A stretch of 64,000 nt of DNA from Buchnera aphidicola (Thelaxes suberi) (GCF_964059005.1 NZ_OZ060389.1:382216-446215); one strand, 5' to 3'. Shown: positions 49,020 through 58,411, counted from the stretch's first letter. The notes: generated by a model not told the origin, from the letters alone. Made by a program: numbers and translations.

Positions 49020-50789
49020 ATGAAAAAAAAAAAGCAATTTCAAAATTTAAATTTTTGGAATACATTAAAAAGATTACTTCAATATGGCGTAAAATGGAAA
49101 AATTTATTTTTTTACGCTTTAATGTTATTAATATTCGCTTCCTTTTGCGAGATACTGTCTCCTTTATTAATTAGTACGTTTATCAAACATACAATTTTAT
49201 TAAATAAAATAAATAAAATTTTTATATTCTCCTTAATTATCAGTTTTATCATATTACAAATAGGAGCTGCATTTTTAAATTATTTAGAAAGTGTTTTAAT
49301 AAATAAAATATCTGTTTATATTGTTCAAAAAATCAGAACTGAAGTTATGCAATCTGCATTAAACCAACCTATTGTTGAATTTGATAACCAACCTATTGGT
49401 CAAATTATTGCTAAAGTAACCAGTGATACTGAAATTATCAAGGAATTATACGATACAGTTATTCCAACATTTATACGTAGTTTTATTTTAATAGTAATAA
49501 TGATTATTACAATTTTTGTATTGTCATGGAAAATGGCTTTAATTGCATCAACTATTTTTCCAATTGTTACAATTATTATGATAGTGTATCAACACTATAG
49601 CGTTCCTTTGCTACGAACTTCTAGGAATTATTTTGCTGAAATTAATAATAAATTTAACGAAGCGATTAGCGGCATGACAGTTTTACAACAATTTAATCAA
49701 GAATATGCTTATGGAAAAAAAATTAAACAAGCGAGTTATCAACATTACTTAATTAAAATGAAAATGTTGAAACTGGATGGATTTTTATTACGTCCTTTAT
49801 TAAGTTTATTAAGTTCTTTAGTATTATGCGGTTTAATGACTTTAATCAGTTTATTTCCTACTAATATATTTGAAATAAGTATGTTATATGTTTTTATTAA
49901 CTATCTAGGTCGATTAAATGAACCTTTGATTGCTATCACTAACCAACAATCAATATTACAACAAGCAATAGTTTCTGCAGAAAGAGTATTTCAATTGATA
50001 GATTCCCCAAAACAAAAATATGGAAATAATACAAGTAAAATATTAACAGGAACAATTAAAATAAAAAACTTAAATTTTTCTTATAAGCAAAATAATCATT
50101 TTGTACTAAAAAATATCAATTTTGAAATATTAGATAAAGAATTTATTGCTTTAGTTGGCCATACAGGAAGTGGTAAAACTACTTTTGCTAATATATTAAT
50201 GGGGTATTATCCCTATTATGATGGCAATATTAATATTGATAGGAAATCGTTGACTTCAATTCATCCATATGTTTTAAGAAAAAATATATCTATAGTACAA
50301 CAAGATCCAGTAATTTTTGCAGATACTATATATAATAATATTACTTTAGGACAAAATATTCCAGAAAAAAAAATATGGAATATTTTAAAAAAAATTGGTT
50401 TACTAAAACTTGTTCAAGAAATGCCAAATAAATTATCTGAAATACTAGGAGAACAAGGTAATAATTTATCCATTGGTCAAAAACAGCTAATATCATTAGC
50501 CCGAATATTAGTTATTCAACCAAAAATATTAATTTTAGATGAAGCTACTGCAAATATAGATTCTGAAACAGAATTAAATATACAGAAATCTCTTTCTGTT
50601 GTTAACCAATATTCTACTATAATAAGTATAGCTCATCGACTTTCTACAATTATTCATGCAAATAGAATTATATTTTTCTATAAAGGAGAAGTTAAAGAAG
50701 TAGGCAATCATTATGAATTAATGAAAAAAAAAGGAAAATATTGGAATATGTATAATTTACAATCTAAAAAAAATGCTTTTTTTTTATAA
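49020..50789 (+). CDS. mdlB: ABC transporter half, MdlB
   Basis: MdlB is the partner half-transporter, with six membrane segments and a nucleotide-binding domain. It has 589 residues from ATG 49020 (E. coli 593). Longer in-frame extensions upstream lie inside mdlA and have no homology, whereas MKKKKQFQNLNFWNTLKRLL aligns with the E. coli start. Walker A is GHTGSGKT, the signature is LSIGQ and Walker B is LILDEATANID with the catalytic Glu intact. This complements the degenerate site of MdlA and supports a heterodimer. Confidence 0.94.
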   Translation: MKKKKQFQNLNFWNTLKRLLQYGVKWKNLFFYALMLLIFASFCEILSPLLISTFIKHTILLNKINKIFIFSLIISFIILQIGAAFLNYLESVLINKISVYIVQKIRTEVMQSALNQPIVEFDNQPIGQIIAKVTSDTEIIKELYDTVIPTFIRSFILIVIMIITIFVLSWKMALIASTIFPIVTIIMIVYQHYSVPLLRTSRNYFAEINNKFNEAISGMTVLQQFNQEYAYGKKIKQASYQHYLIKMKMLKLDGFLLRPLLSLLSSLVLCGLMTLISLFPTNIFEISMLYVFINYLGRLNEPLIAITNQQSILQQAIVSAERVFQLIDSPKQKYGNNTSKILTGTIKIKNLNFSYKQNNHFVLKNINFEILDKEFIALVGHTGSGKTTFANILMGYYPYYDGNINIDRKSLTSIHPYVLRKNISIVQQDPVIFADTIYNNITLGQNIPEKKIWNILKKIGLLKLVQEMPNKLSEILGEQGNNLSIGQKQLISLARILVIQPKILILDEATANIDSETELNIQKSLSVVNQYSTIISIAHRLSTIIHANRIIFFYKGEVKEVGNHYELMKKKGKYWNMYNLQSKKNAFFL

Positions 50790-50805
50790 TATTCTATAAA
50801 AAAAA

Positions 50806-50916
50806 TTACTCTGCTAGCTACAATTATAGTACCTAAGTTTTATTGAACTGGATGCTTTCTTCCGAACCTGACCGGGTTTTTCAAAAAAAATAGAACTATA
50901 GCACTATACAGAGTAA
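50806..50916 (-). ncRNA. ffs: 4.5S RNA (bacterial signal recognition particle RNA)
   Basis: On the minus strand a 111-base hairpin RNA starts TTACTCTG and ends CAGAGTAA, the two ends pairing. Its apex carries the SRP signature: CCGGTCAGGTTCGGAAGAAAGCA, with the GGAA-type tetraloop and the Ffh-binding internal loops, as in E. coli ffs. A run of T follows the 3' end on the minus strand as terminator. It is the RNA part of the SRP that targets inner-membrane proteins. It lies between mdlB and dnaX, the same neighbourhood as in E. coli. Confidence 0.93.
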
Positions 50917-51075
50917 TTTTTTATATATCAAATTATTTTTTAATTTAATAATAATCTATTAGTGATATAATATTAAATTATTTAACTGTTGTAAACAATT
51001 AATTTTTTTTTATATAAAATATATTGTTTATTCATATGTATTTTAATAAAAAAAAGATAATCAGGAATTAATTTC

Positions 51076-52227
51076 ATGGTTTATCAAATTCTTGCGCAAA
51101 AATGGAGACCACAATCTTTTAAAGAAATAATTGGTCAAAATTTTGCTACCGTAGCATTAAAAAATAGTTTTATTTTAAATAAAGTACATCAATCATGGAT
51201 TTTTCATGGAACAAGAGGTATTGGTAAAACATCAATCGCAAGGATATTATCTAAAGCTCTTAATTGTATACAACTTATTCAAGGCGAGCCATGTCAATAT
51301 TGTTTAAATTGTAAAGAAATAAAGAAAGGAAATTTTGTTGATCTCATAGAAATAGATGCAGCATCAAAAACAAAAGTAGAAGATATTAAAGAAATATTAG
51401 AAAATATTCAATATGCTCCAATTAAAGGATTATTTAAAATATATCTAATTGATGAAGTTCATATGTTATCAAAACATAGTTTTCATGCTTTATTAAAAAT
51501 ATTAGAAGAACCGCCTCATCATATTAAATTTATACTTGCTACTACTGATATTGCAAAAGTACCTAATACAATCATTTCTAGGTGTTTATGTTTTAGTTTA
51601 AAAAAACTAACAAATAATGAAATTTATGTACATTTAAAACATATTTTAAAGAAAGAAAAAATTGAATTTGAAACTAAAAGTATTCAAATAATTGCAAATC
51701 AATCAAATGGAAGTATCAGAGATGCTCTTAATATACTAGAACAAGCTATAGCATTAGGCAATGGAGTTGTATCATCCAAACAAGTAATAAATATGTTTGG
51801 TTTAATAAAAAAAGAAATAATTTTTTTTATTACAAAAACATTAATATTACAAGATTATCAATCTTTACTAAATTTTTTATATAATAAAAAAAATTCAGAA
51901 ATAAATTGGAAAAATTTATTAATAGAAATTATGCGTTTATTACATTATATGATACTTATTAAGTGTAATGTAGAAGATCAAAATAAAAATAATACTTTTA
52001 TTAATAAAAAAATAGAAAAAGAAGTATTAAATTTAGCTAATCATTGTCATATAAATAAAATTCAGCTATATTATAGAGTATTAATTGTTGGTTTAAAAGA
52101 AATACATAATGCTCCAAATTTAAAAATAGGAGCTGAAATGACGTTTTTTAGAATAATAAATATAGAAAAATCAATTTTATCTAATACAATCCAATGCTAT
52201 ACACACAATTTTTCTAATCCAATTTAA
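51076..52227 (+). CDS. dnaX: DNA polymerase III clamp-loader subunit, gamma-like DnaX
   Basis: DnaX is the ATPase motor of the clamp loader. Only 383 residues are encoded, against 643 (tau) and 431 (gamma) in E. coli. The AAA+ module has Walker A GTRGIGKTS, a zinc module with four Cys, LIDEVHMLS and the SRC sensor/arginine-finger motif. Domain III ends around AEMTFFRIINIE, and the frame stops 20 residues later. Tau domains IV and V, which bind DnaB and the polymerase alpha subunit in E. coli, are absent, as is the frameshift signal. AGGA precedes the start. Confidence 0.94.
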   Translation: MVYQILAQKWRPQSFKEIIGQNFATVALKNSFILNKVHQSWIFHGTRGIGKTSIARILSKALNCIQLIQGEPCQYCLNCKEIKKGNFVDLIEIDAASKTKVEDIKEILENIQYAPIKGLFKIYLIDEVHMLSKHSFHALLKILEEPPHHIKFILATTDIAKVPNTIISRCLCFSLKKLTNNEIYVHLKHILKKEKIEFETKSIQIIANQSNGSIRDALNILEQAIALGNGVVSSKQVINMFGLIKKEIIFFITKTLILQDYQSLLNFLYNKKNSEINWKNLLIEIMRLLHYMILIKCNVEDQNKNNTFINKKIEKEVLNLANHCHINKIQLYYRVLIVGLKEIHNAPNLKIGAEMTFFRIINIEKSILSNTIQCYTHNFSNPI

Positions 52228-52467
52228 AATATATTTTTAATTAAGGTATTGTATTTATAAAAATATAAAAAATAAATAAATATATATAAAAAAATAAATG
52301 AATTTAATTAATGTTTTAATAATTTTTATAAAAATATTTAAATATAAAATTAATAATTAAATAAATTTATCGCTTTATAACATTAAAAAAATTTTATTAA
52401 TACTCACATAAATATAAAATTAAAAATAAAAATATTTTCAATTACTTATTAATTAAACAGGAAAATA

Positions 52468-52800
52468 ATGTTCAACTCAAATAATTTAACTCATCTAATT
52501 CAACAAGCTCAAACAATGCAAGAAAAAATAAAAAAAGTTCAAAAAGACATAGAAAATTTAGAAATAATTGGTGAATCAGGAGCTGGATTAGTTAAAATAA
52601 CTCTCTTTGGTAATCATAAATGTAAAAAAATAGAAATTGATCATTCTTTATTAATCAAAGAAGAAAAAGAGATATTAGAAGATTTAATTACAGCTGCTTT
52701 TAATGACGCTAGTCGTAGAATAACCGAAGAAAAAAATAATAGAGTTTCAAATGCTTCAAATAAATTTAACCTACCTCCAGAATTTAATTTAAACTTTTAA
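52468..52800 (+). CDS. ybaB: Nucleoid-associated protein YbaB/EbfC
   Basis: YbaB is a small dimeric DNA-binding protein of the EbfC family. It has 110 residues (E. coli 109). Conserved features are LIQQAQTMQEKIKKVQ at the N-terminus, GESGAGLVKIT and the C-terminal LPPEFNLNF. AGGA precedes the ATG. The dnaX-ybaB order is ancestral. recR, next in E. coli, is absent, and htpG follows. The 240-base gap before ybaB is A/T-only noise to my eye. Confidence 0.92.
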   Translation: MFNSNNLTHLIQQAQTMQEKIKKVQKDIENLEIIGESGAGLVKITLFGNHKCKKIEIDHSLLIKEEKEILEDLITAAFNDASRRITEEKNNRVSNASNKFNLPPEFNLNF

Positions 52801-52872
52801 TTTTAAGTTGTTATATAATTTTTAATTTAACAAAATAATCATTTTATAAAAAATAATTTTTTAAGAGAATTT

Positions 52873-54732
52873 ATGAATAACATGAACAAAGAAATCCATC
52901 AATTTCAATCAGAAACTAAACAAGTGCTACATTTAATGATTCATTCTTTATATTCAAATAAAGAAATTTTTTTAAGAGAATTAATTGCTAATGCATCTGA
53001 TGCATTAGATAAATTAAGATTTCTTTCTAATACTAATCCTAATTTTCATTCATATAATAAAAATTTATCTATTAAAATTTCAATATCAAAAAAAGATAAT
53101 ACAATTATTATTAGTGATAATGGAATAGGAATGAATAAAGAAGAAGTGATTGAAAATTTAGGAACAATTGCAAAATCAGGAACAAAAAAATTTTTGTCCT
53201 CTATAGAGCAGAATTATCAAAACAATAAACCAAATCAAATTGGACAATTTGGAGTAGGTTTTTATTCTTCATTTATTGTTGCTAACTTTGTATCAGTACA
53301 TACACGATCAGTATATAATACAGAAAAAGAGGGTATTTTTTGGACATCACATGGGACAGGTGAATTTTCTATTGAAAAAAAAGAAAAAAAAGAAATTGGA
53401 ACTACTATATATTTAACCATTAAAAATGAAAACAAAGAATTTTTAGAATTATGGAAAGTAAAAAATATTATTCATAAATATTCTGAGTATGTAAGTTTTC
53501 CTATACAAATAAATAACGAAAAAAAAGAATGGGAACAAATTAATAATGTTCAAGCTATATGGTTACAAAACAAATCAGAAATTAGTGAAAAAAAATATAT
53601 AGAATTTTATAAAAATATAACAAAAGATGATCATGCACCTTTAACATGGATTCATAACAAAGTTGAAGGAAATCAAGAATATACTCTTTTATTATATATT
53701 CCATCTAAATTACCAATGAATATATGGAATAAAGATAACAAATATGGAATTAAATTATATATACAAAAAATATTTATTATGGAAGATGTAGATAAAATAT
53801 TACCTAATTACTTAAGATTTATTAAAGGAGTTGTTGATTGTAACGATCTTCCGTTAAATATTTCTAGAGAAATATTACAAGAAAATAAAATCATAAATAT
53901 ACTTAAGAAATCAATTACTAAAAAAATACTCAATATTCTAACGTTTATGTCCGAAAAAGAGCCAGAAAAATATACAATGTTTTGGAAAGAATTTGGATCA
54001 ATTTTTAAAGAAGGACCTGCAGAAGATATATCCAACAAAAACGCAATTTTAAATTTATTACGATTTAATTCAACGAATGATAATAATAAAGATAAATTTA
54101 TTTCATTAGAAGAATATACAAGTAATATGGATAAAAATCAAAAAAATATATATTTTATTAGCGGAGATAATTTTACTGCCGCACAAAATAGCCCTCATTT
54201 AGAACTATTTAAAAAAAATAAAATTAATGTATTACTTTTATCAGAAAAAGTAGACGAATGGATGGTTAATTATATAACTGATTTTAAAGGTATCAAATTA
54301 CAATCTATTACCAAATATGATCCATCATTAAATAAAATATTTAAAGAAAAAGTAGAAGTTGATAAAATCGATGATAGTATTCATGAACTAATAAAAAAAA
54401 TAAAATTAATTTTAAAAAATGAAGTAATTGATGTAAAATTAACTTGTAAACTAACCAATACTCCAGCAGTATTAACTCCAGATTCAAATGAGATGTCTAC
54501 TCAAATGGCAAAATTATTCCTTTCTGCTGGACAAAATGTACCTGCAATAAAATATATTTTAGAAATTAACCCCATACATCCTTTAATAAAAAAAATTTCT
54601 CGTATGAATCAAGAAGAAGAAATAAAAAATTGGATAGAAATATTATTTGATCAAACCGTATTGATTGAAAAAGGAAGTTTAGAAAATCCTAATAACTTTA
54701 TTCAAAAAATAAATAAAATATTAAGCATTTAA
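52873..54732 (+). CDS. htpG: Chaperone HtpG (Hsp90)
   Basis: HtpG is the bacterial Hsp90. It has 619 residues (E. coli 624). The GHKL ATPase domain has RELIANASDALDKLRF (Glu for hydrolysis and Asn for Mg-ATP), DNGIGM and GQFGVGFYS. The middle domain arginine lies in LPLNISREILQ, and the C-terminal dimerisation domain is complete. ATG 52873 is favoured by AAGAG 5 bases upstream over a second ATG three codons later. Confidence 0.96.
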   Translation: MNNMNKEIHQFQSETKQVLHLMIHSLYSNKEIFLRELIANASDALDKLRFLSNTNPNFHSYNKNLSIKISISKKDNTIIISDNGIGMNKEEVIENLGTIAKSGTKKFLSSIEQNYQNNKPNQIGQFGVGFYSSFIVANFVSVHTRSVYNTEKEGIFWTSHGTGEFSIEKKEKKEIGTTIYLTIKNENKEFLELWKVKNIIHKYSEYVSFPIQINNEKKEWEQINNVQAIWLQNKSEISEKKYIEFYKNITKDDHAPLTWIHNKVEGNQEYTLLLYIPSKLPMNIWNKDNKYGIKLYIQKIFIMEDVDKILPNYLRFIKGVVDCNDLPLNISREILQENKIINILKKSITKKILNILTFMSEKEPEKYTMFWKEFGSIFKEGPAEDISNKNAILNLLRFNSTNDNNKDKFISLEEYTSNMDKNQKNIYFISGDNFTAAQNSPHLELFKKNKINVLLLSEKVDEWMVNYITDFKGIKLQSITKYDPSLNKIFKEKVEVDKIDDSIHELIKKIKLILKNEVIDVKLTCKLTNTPAVLTPDSNEMSTQMAKLFLSAGQNVPAIKYILEINPIHPLIKKISRMNQEEEIKNWIEILFDQTVLIEKGSLENPNNFIQKINKILSI

Positions 54733-54775
54733 AATATATTTTTATTTTTAATAAATTACTAGAGAAATCTTGATT

Positions 54776-55405
54776 ATGCATATTATTTTGTTAGGAGCTC
54801 CTGGAAGTGGAAAAGGAACTCAATCTCATCTTATTAGTAAAAAACTAAATTTACCTATTATTTCAACTAGCTATCTTTTAAAAAAACAATCATTATATTC
54901 TTCTAAAAAAGAAAATATTATAATTAATAATTGCATTCAAAATGGTATTTTAGTTCCAGATAATATTGTAATAAATTTAATTAAAAAAAGAATAACGAAA
55001 AAAGATTGTAAAACAGGTTATATATTAGACGGATTTCCAAGAACAATAAAACAGGCAGATTCGATGGAGTCTGCTAATATATTTATTAATTGTGTAATAG
55101 AAATTATTGTAGATGAAAAAACACTTATTAAAAGAATATCAGGAAGAAGAGTTCACACTCAATCTGGAAGAATTTATCATACAATATTTTCTCCTCCTAT
55201 AATAAAAAATAAAGATGACTTAACAGGAGAAAAGTTAATTATTAGGTCCGATGATAACCCGAAAACTATTAAAAAAAGAATCGAAGAATACAATAAAACA
55301 AAAGTATGCCTAATAAATTTTTTTAAAAAAAGAAATAAAGTTTTTCAAATTAACGGCAATCAATCAATAGAAAAAATTCATCAAGATATTGTTGATATAA
55401 TATAA
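54776..55405 (+). CDS. adk: Adenylate kinase
   Basis: Adk equilibrates AMP, ADP and ATP. From ATG 54776 it has 209 residues (E. coli 214); a TTG two codons upstream is rejected because E. coli begins at the same M-x-IILLGAPG. The P-loop GAPGSGKGT, LDGFPRT, GRRVH and the LID arginines are present. However the NMP-binding element, STGDMLR in E. coli (30-36), reads STSYLLK, replacing Gly32, Asp33 and the AMP-contacting Arg36. The rest aligns without gaps through this region, so it is substitution and not misframing. Confidence 0.93.
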   Translation: MHIILLGAPGSGKGTQSHLISKKLNLPIISTSYLLKKQSLYSSKKENIIINNCIQNGILVPDNIVINLIKKRITKKDCKTGYILDGFPRTIKQADSMESANIFINCVIEIIVDEKTLIKRISGRRVHTQSGRIYHTIFSPPIIKNKDDLTGEKLIIRSDDNPKTIKKRIEEYNKTKVCLINFFKKRNKVFQINGNQSIEKIHQDIVDII

Positions 55406-55439
55406 TTTTTATAGCAATATAAAATTTATTTTATTTATA

Positions 55440-55513
55440 TGCACTCTACAAGATTCGAACTTGTGACCTACGGCTTAGAAGGCCGTTGCTCTATCCAGCT
55501 GAGCTAAGAGTGC
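55440..55513 (-). tRNA. argU: tRNA-Arg(UCU)
   Basis: A 74-base minus-strand cloverleaf: acceptor GCACTCT/AGAGTGC, D arm GCTC-GAGC, anticodon stem ACGGC/GCCGT with loop CTTCTAA (anticodon UCU), and T arm ACAAG TTCGAAT CTTGT. Its T-loop has TTCGAAT. The discriminator is A (G in E. coli), and no CCA is encoded, so the ends must be added enzymatically. It reads AGA and AGG. Its neighbour folD is also near argU in E. coli. Confidence 0.94.
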
Positions 55514-55544
55514 TAATAAAAAAGTTTTTTATTATTATTATACA

Positions 55545-55585
55545 ATATTTCTTATATAAAAAACAATTTTTTATATAAGAAATAT
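55545..55585. repeat. Perfect 19-bp inverted repeat with 3-base loop
   Basis: ATATTTCTTATATAAAAAA (55545-55563) and its exact complement (55567-55585) flank a CAA loop. It sits between tRNA-Arg (minus) and folD (plus), so it is upstream of both. As RNA from either strand it would fold into a very stable A/U hairpin carrying a U6 run in one arm. It could stop transcripts running on from adk. Confidence 0.85.
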
Positions 55586-55623
55586 ATACAATTTACTCAT
55601 TTAAACACATAAAATTAAAATAT

Positions 55624-56547
55624 ATGCCCATATCAAAAAAAATAATTGATGGAAATTTAATTTCCAATATTTTTAAAAATAAAATGCAATTAAAAATTAA
55701 AAAAAAAATACAAGAAGGATATAGACCGCCATGTTTAGCGGTAATATTAGTAGGAAATAATTCTTCTTCTCTTATCTATATTCAAAACAAAAAAAAAGCT
55801 TGTGAACAAGTTGGTGTATTATCTAAAAATTGGTTTCTTTCTGAAAATACTAAAGAAATAGACTTAATCAATTTAATTCAATCATTAAATAGAAATCCAT
55901 TAATTGATGGAATACTTGTACAAATACCTCTTCCAAAAAATATTGATCCAAAAAAAATTTTTCAAAGTATTGATCCAAAAAAAGATGTCGATGGATTTCA
56001 TCCTTATAATGCTGGATGTTTATTACAAAAAATACCAAAATTTAGGCCTTGCACTCCTAAAGGTATTATGCTTTTATTAAAATATTATAATATTAATATG
56101 TATGGTTTACATGCTGTGATATTAGGGGCATCAAATATTGTCGGTAGACCTATGTGTATGGAATTATTACTTGCAGGATGTACAACAACTGTAACACATC
56201 GATTTACTAAAAATTTATATGAACATATCAATAAAGCAGATCTATTAATTGTTGCAATCGGAAAATCGAATTTTGTACAAGGTCATTGGATAAAAAAAGA
56301 ATCTATTATTATAGATGCAGGAATTAACAAATTACCCGATGGTAGCATAACAGGTGATGTAGATTTTAATTCTTCTATTTCTCAATGTTCATTAATTACT
56401 CCTGTTCCGGGAGGAGTAGGTCCTATGACTATTACTGCATTACTACTTAATACTATAAAAGCTTATCAAAAAAATATTTATAAAAAAAACCATGATGTAT
56501 TAAATTCTGCGTCTTTTACATGCACTCCCAATGAAAGTAATTTATAA
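55624..56547 (+). CDS. folD: Methylenetetrahydrofolate dehydrogenase/cyclohydrolase
   Basis: FolD interconverts methylene-, methenyl- and 10-formyl-tetrahydrofolate for purine and formyl-Met-tRNA supply. It has 307 residues against 288 in E. coli. The active-site YxxxK (YIQNK), Gln in VQIPLP and DVDGF are intact, as is the NADP-binding GASNIVGRP. About 17 extra C-terminal residues after the usual end have no family counterpart and are read from DNA antisense to the cysS 3' end. The genes overlap tail to tail by 70 bases. Confidence 0.94.
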   Translation: MPISKKIIDGNLISNIFKNKMQLKIKKKIQEGYRPPCLAVILVGNNSSSLIYIQNKKKACEQVGVLSKNWFLSENTKEIDLINLIQSLNRNPLIDGILVQIPLPKNIDPKKIFQSIDPKKDVDGFHPYNAGCLLQKIPKFRPCTPKGIMLLLKYYNINMYGLHAVILGASNIVGRPMCMELLLAGCTTTVTHRFTKNLYEHINKADLLIVAIGKSNFVQGHWIKKESIIIDAGINKLPDGSITGDVDFNSSISQCSLITPVPGGVGPMTITALLLNTIKAYQKNIYKKNHDVLNSASFTCTPNESNL

Positions 56548-57866
56548 CGTATTGAATCAGCTTTACTCCATATTTTTAATAATCGTGCTTGATTACGCAA
56601 TTTAATCAATAATTCAATTTTTTTTATATCTAAATTATAAAAAGCTTTTTTATTTTTTAAAAACATATCAGGATCATGAAATAAAATTCCTAATATATTT
56701 CCGATAAATTTTAACTGTGAAGCCAATTTATTTGCCTGTAATAAATTTTTATTTTTTAATATATTTATTTTTTTTACAATAATAAACATCATAGACAATA
56801 CTTTAGGTATATTAAAATCATTGTTCATAGAATTATAAAACTCTAAAAAAGTATTACTTTTTTTACTATGAATATTTTTTATTGGTTCCATATTGGTATT
56901 TAATAAAGCGGTATATAACCGATATACAGCATAATTAGCTTGTTTTAAACCTGACTCGTTATATTGTAATAACGAACGATAATGTTTAGATAAAACATAA
57001 AATCGAATAACTTCTGGATCATATTGTTTTAATAAACTACTTAATTTTTTTACGTTATTTAACGATTTTGACATTTTTTTATTTTTTAATATAACTGATC
57101 CGACATGCATCCAATGCTTTACATATTGATATCCATAATAACAATCTGATTGCGCTTTTTCATTTTCATGATGAGGAAAAAGCAAATCAGATCCTCCTCC
57201 ATGTATATCACAATGTTTTTTAAAATAAGTTGAATTGATAGCTGAACATTCTATATGCCATCCTGGTCTACCAGGACCCCATGGTGAATTCCAATAAGGT
57301 TCATTTTTTTTTGACATTTTCCATAATACAAAATCTAACTGATTTTTTTTAACAGAATTATATTTTTTGTTTTTTTGAGAAATTACTTTTGATAAAATTT
57401 GATTAGATAATCTACCATATTCAATATAATTATTTATAGAAAAATTAATATCACCATTTGTTGAAATGTAAGCATATTTATGTTTGATTAATTTTTTAAT
57501 CATATTAATAATTTCATGAATATGGTGTGTAACTAATGGTTCTTTATCTGGCTTAATCATATTTAAAATAGAAAAATTATGATGCATATTATGAATTGCA
57601 CGATTCGAAATTTCTCTATAATCTTTTTTTTTTAATAAAGATTTAGCAATAATTTTATCATCTATATCAGTGATATTACGTACATAATAAACATTATAAC
57701 CAATATGACGTAAATAACGAACTACTACATCAAAAAATATAAATGTTCTACCATGTCCTATATGACAATCATCATAAGATGTAATACCACATACATATAA
57801 ATTAATATTTTTTTTTTGTAAAATACAATCTATTTTATTATTTAAAGAATTAAAAATTTTTATCAT
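56478..57866 (-). CDS. cysS: Cysteinyl-tRNA synthetase
   Basis: This class I synthetase charges tRNA-Cys. It has 462 residues (E. coli 461). HIGH is at 35-38 and KMSKS at about 265. The zinc ligands are Cys26, the Cys of WHIECSA and the His/Glu of PHHENE. The protein reaches its normal C-terminal end (LGVxxxD...W), so the overlap with folD comes from extension of folD and not of cysS. It is convergent with folD and divergent from ybeD. Confidence 0.96.
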   Translation of the reverse strand: MIKIFNSLNNKIDCILQKKNINLYVCGITSYDDCHIGHGRTFIFFDVVVRYLRHIGYNVYYVRNITDIDDKIIAKSLLKKKDYREISNRAIHNMHHNFSILNMIKPDKEPLVTHHIHEIINMIKKLIKHKYAYISTNGDINFSINNYIEYGRLSNQILSKVISQKNKKYNSVKKNQLDFVLWKMSKKNEPYWNSPWGPGRPGWHIECSAINSTYFKKHCDIHGGGSDLLFPHHENEKAQSDCYYGYQYVKHWMHVGSVILKNKKMSKSLNNVKKLSSLLKQYDPEVIRFYVLSKHYRSLLQYNESGLKQANYAVYRLYTALLNTNMEPIKNIHSKKSNTFLEFYNSMNNDFNIPKVLSMMFIIVKKINILKNKNLLQANKLASQLKFIGNILGILFHDPDMFLKNKKAFYNLDIKKIELLIKLRNQARLLKIWSKADSIRYKLLSLGVHVKDAEFNTSWFFL

Positions 57867-58004
57867 AAAATAAATTTATTCTCCTATAATAAAAATATTT
57901 TTTATTCAATAAAAAAATAAAACAAAATATGATATTATTAACATTATTAAAAATAATATTAAATAATACATTTATAAAATTTTATTTGAATAAAAGGGGT
58001 TTTA

Positions 58005-58268
58005 ATGAAAAGTAAATTAGAAAAACTATTAAATTTTCCTTGTTCTTTTACTTATAAAGTAATTGGATTTTCAAATCCGGAATTAATTGATAATGTAATA
58101 AAAATTGTTCAAATTCATATACCAGGAGATTATGTACCTCAAATTAAATCAAGTAATAAAGGAAAATTTATTTCTATTTCAGTTACAGTATTTGCTACTA
58201 CATTCTCTCAAATAGAGAATTTATATATAGAACTTAGTAAAATTAATACAGTAAGAATTGTTCTGTAA
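58005..58268 (+). CDS. ybeD: YbeD-family (DUF493) protein
   Basis: YbeD is a small ACT-like fold protein of unknown precise role that lies beside lipoate genes in E. coli. It has 87 residues, the same as E. coli. Blocks LLNFPCSFTYKVIG, HIPGDYVPQIKSSNKGKF and ISVTVFATTFSQIENLY match. lipB and lipA are not in this window. AAAGG precedes the ATG. Confidence 0.92.
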   Translation: MKSKLEKLLNFPCSFTYKVIGFSNPELIDNVIKIVQIHIPGDYVPQIKSSNKGKFISISVTVFATTFSQIENLYIELSKINTVRIVL

Positions 58269-58310
58269 TAGATAAAATTAAAAAATTAATTGAAACAATA
58301 GAATACTATC

Positions 58311-58353
58311 TTTCATTTGAAAAAGACTTTTTATAGGTCTATTTCAAATGAAA
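58311..58353. terminator. Hairpin between convergent ybeD and cspE
   Basis: TTTCATTTGAAAAAGAC (58311-58327) pairs with GTCTATTTCAAATGAAA (58337-58353): 16 of 17 pairs, 9-base loop. It lies between the 3' ends of ybeD and cspE and is a likely bidirectional terminator, although no long U-tract follows on either strand. Confidence 0.65.
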
Positions 58354-58411
58354 CTAAAATGGTATTAAAATATGTATAAAGACTTTTCTCTAAAGCTAAC
58401 TGTTTTATTTA

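Noticed and set aside
52228..52467. Possible detached tau domain or remnant between dnaX and ybaB
   Set aside because: The 240 bases are near-pure A/T with stops in all frames and no similarity to DnaX domains IV-V.
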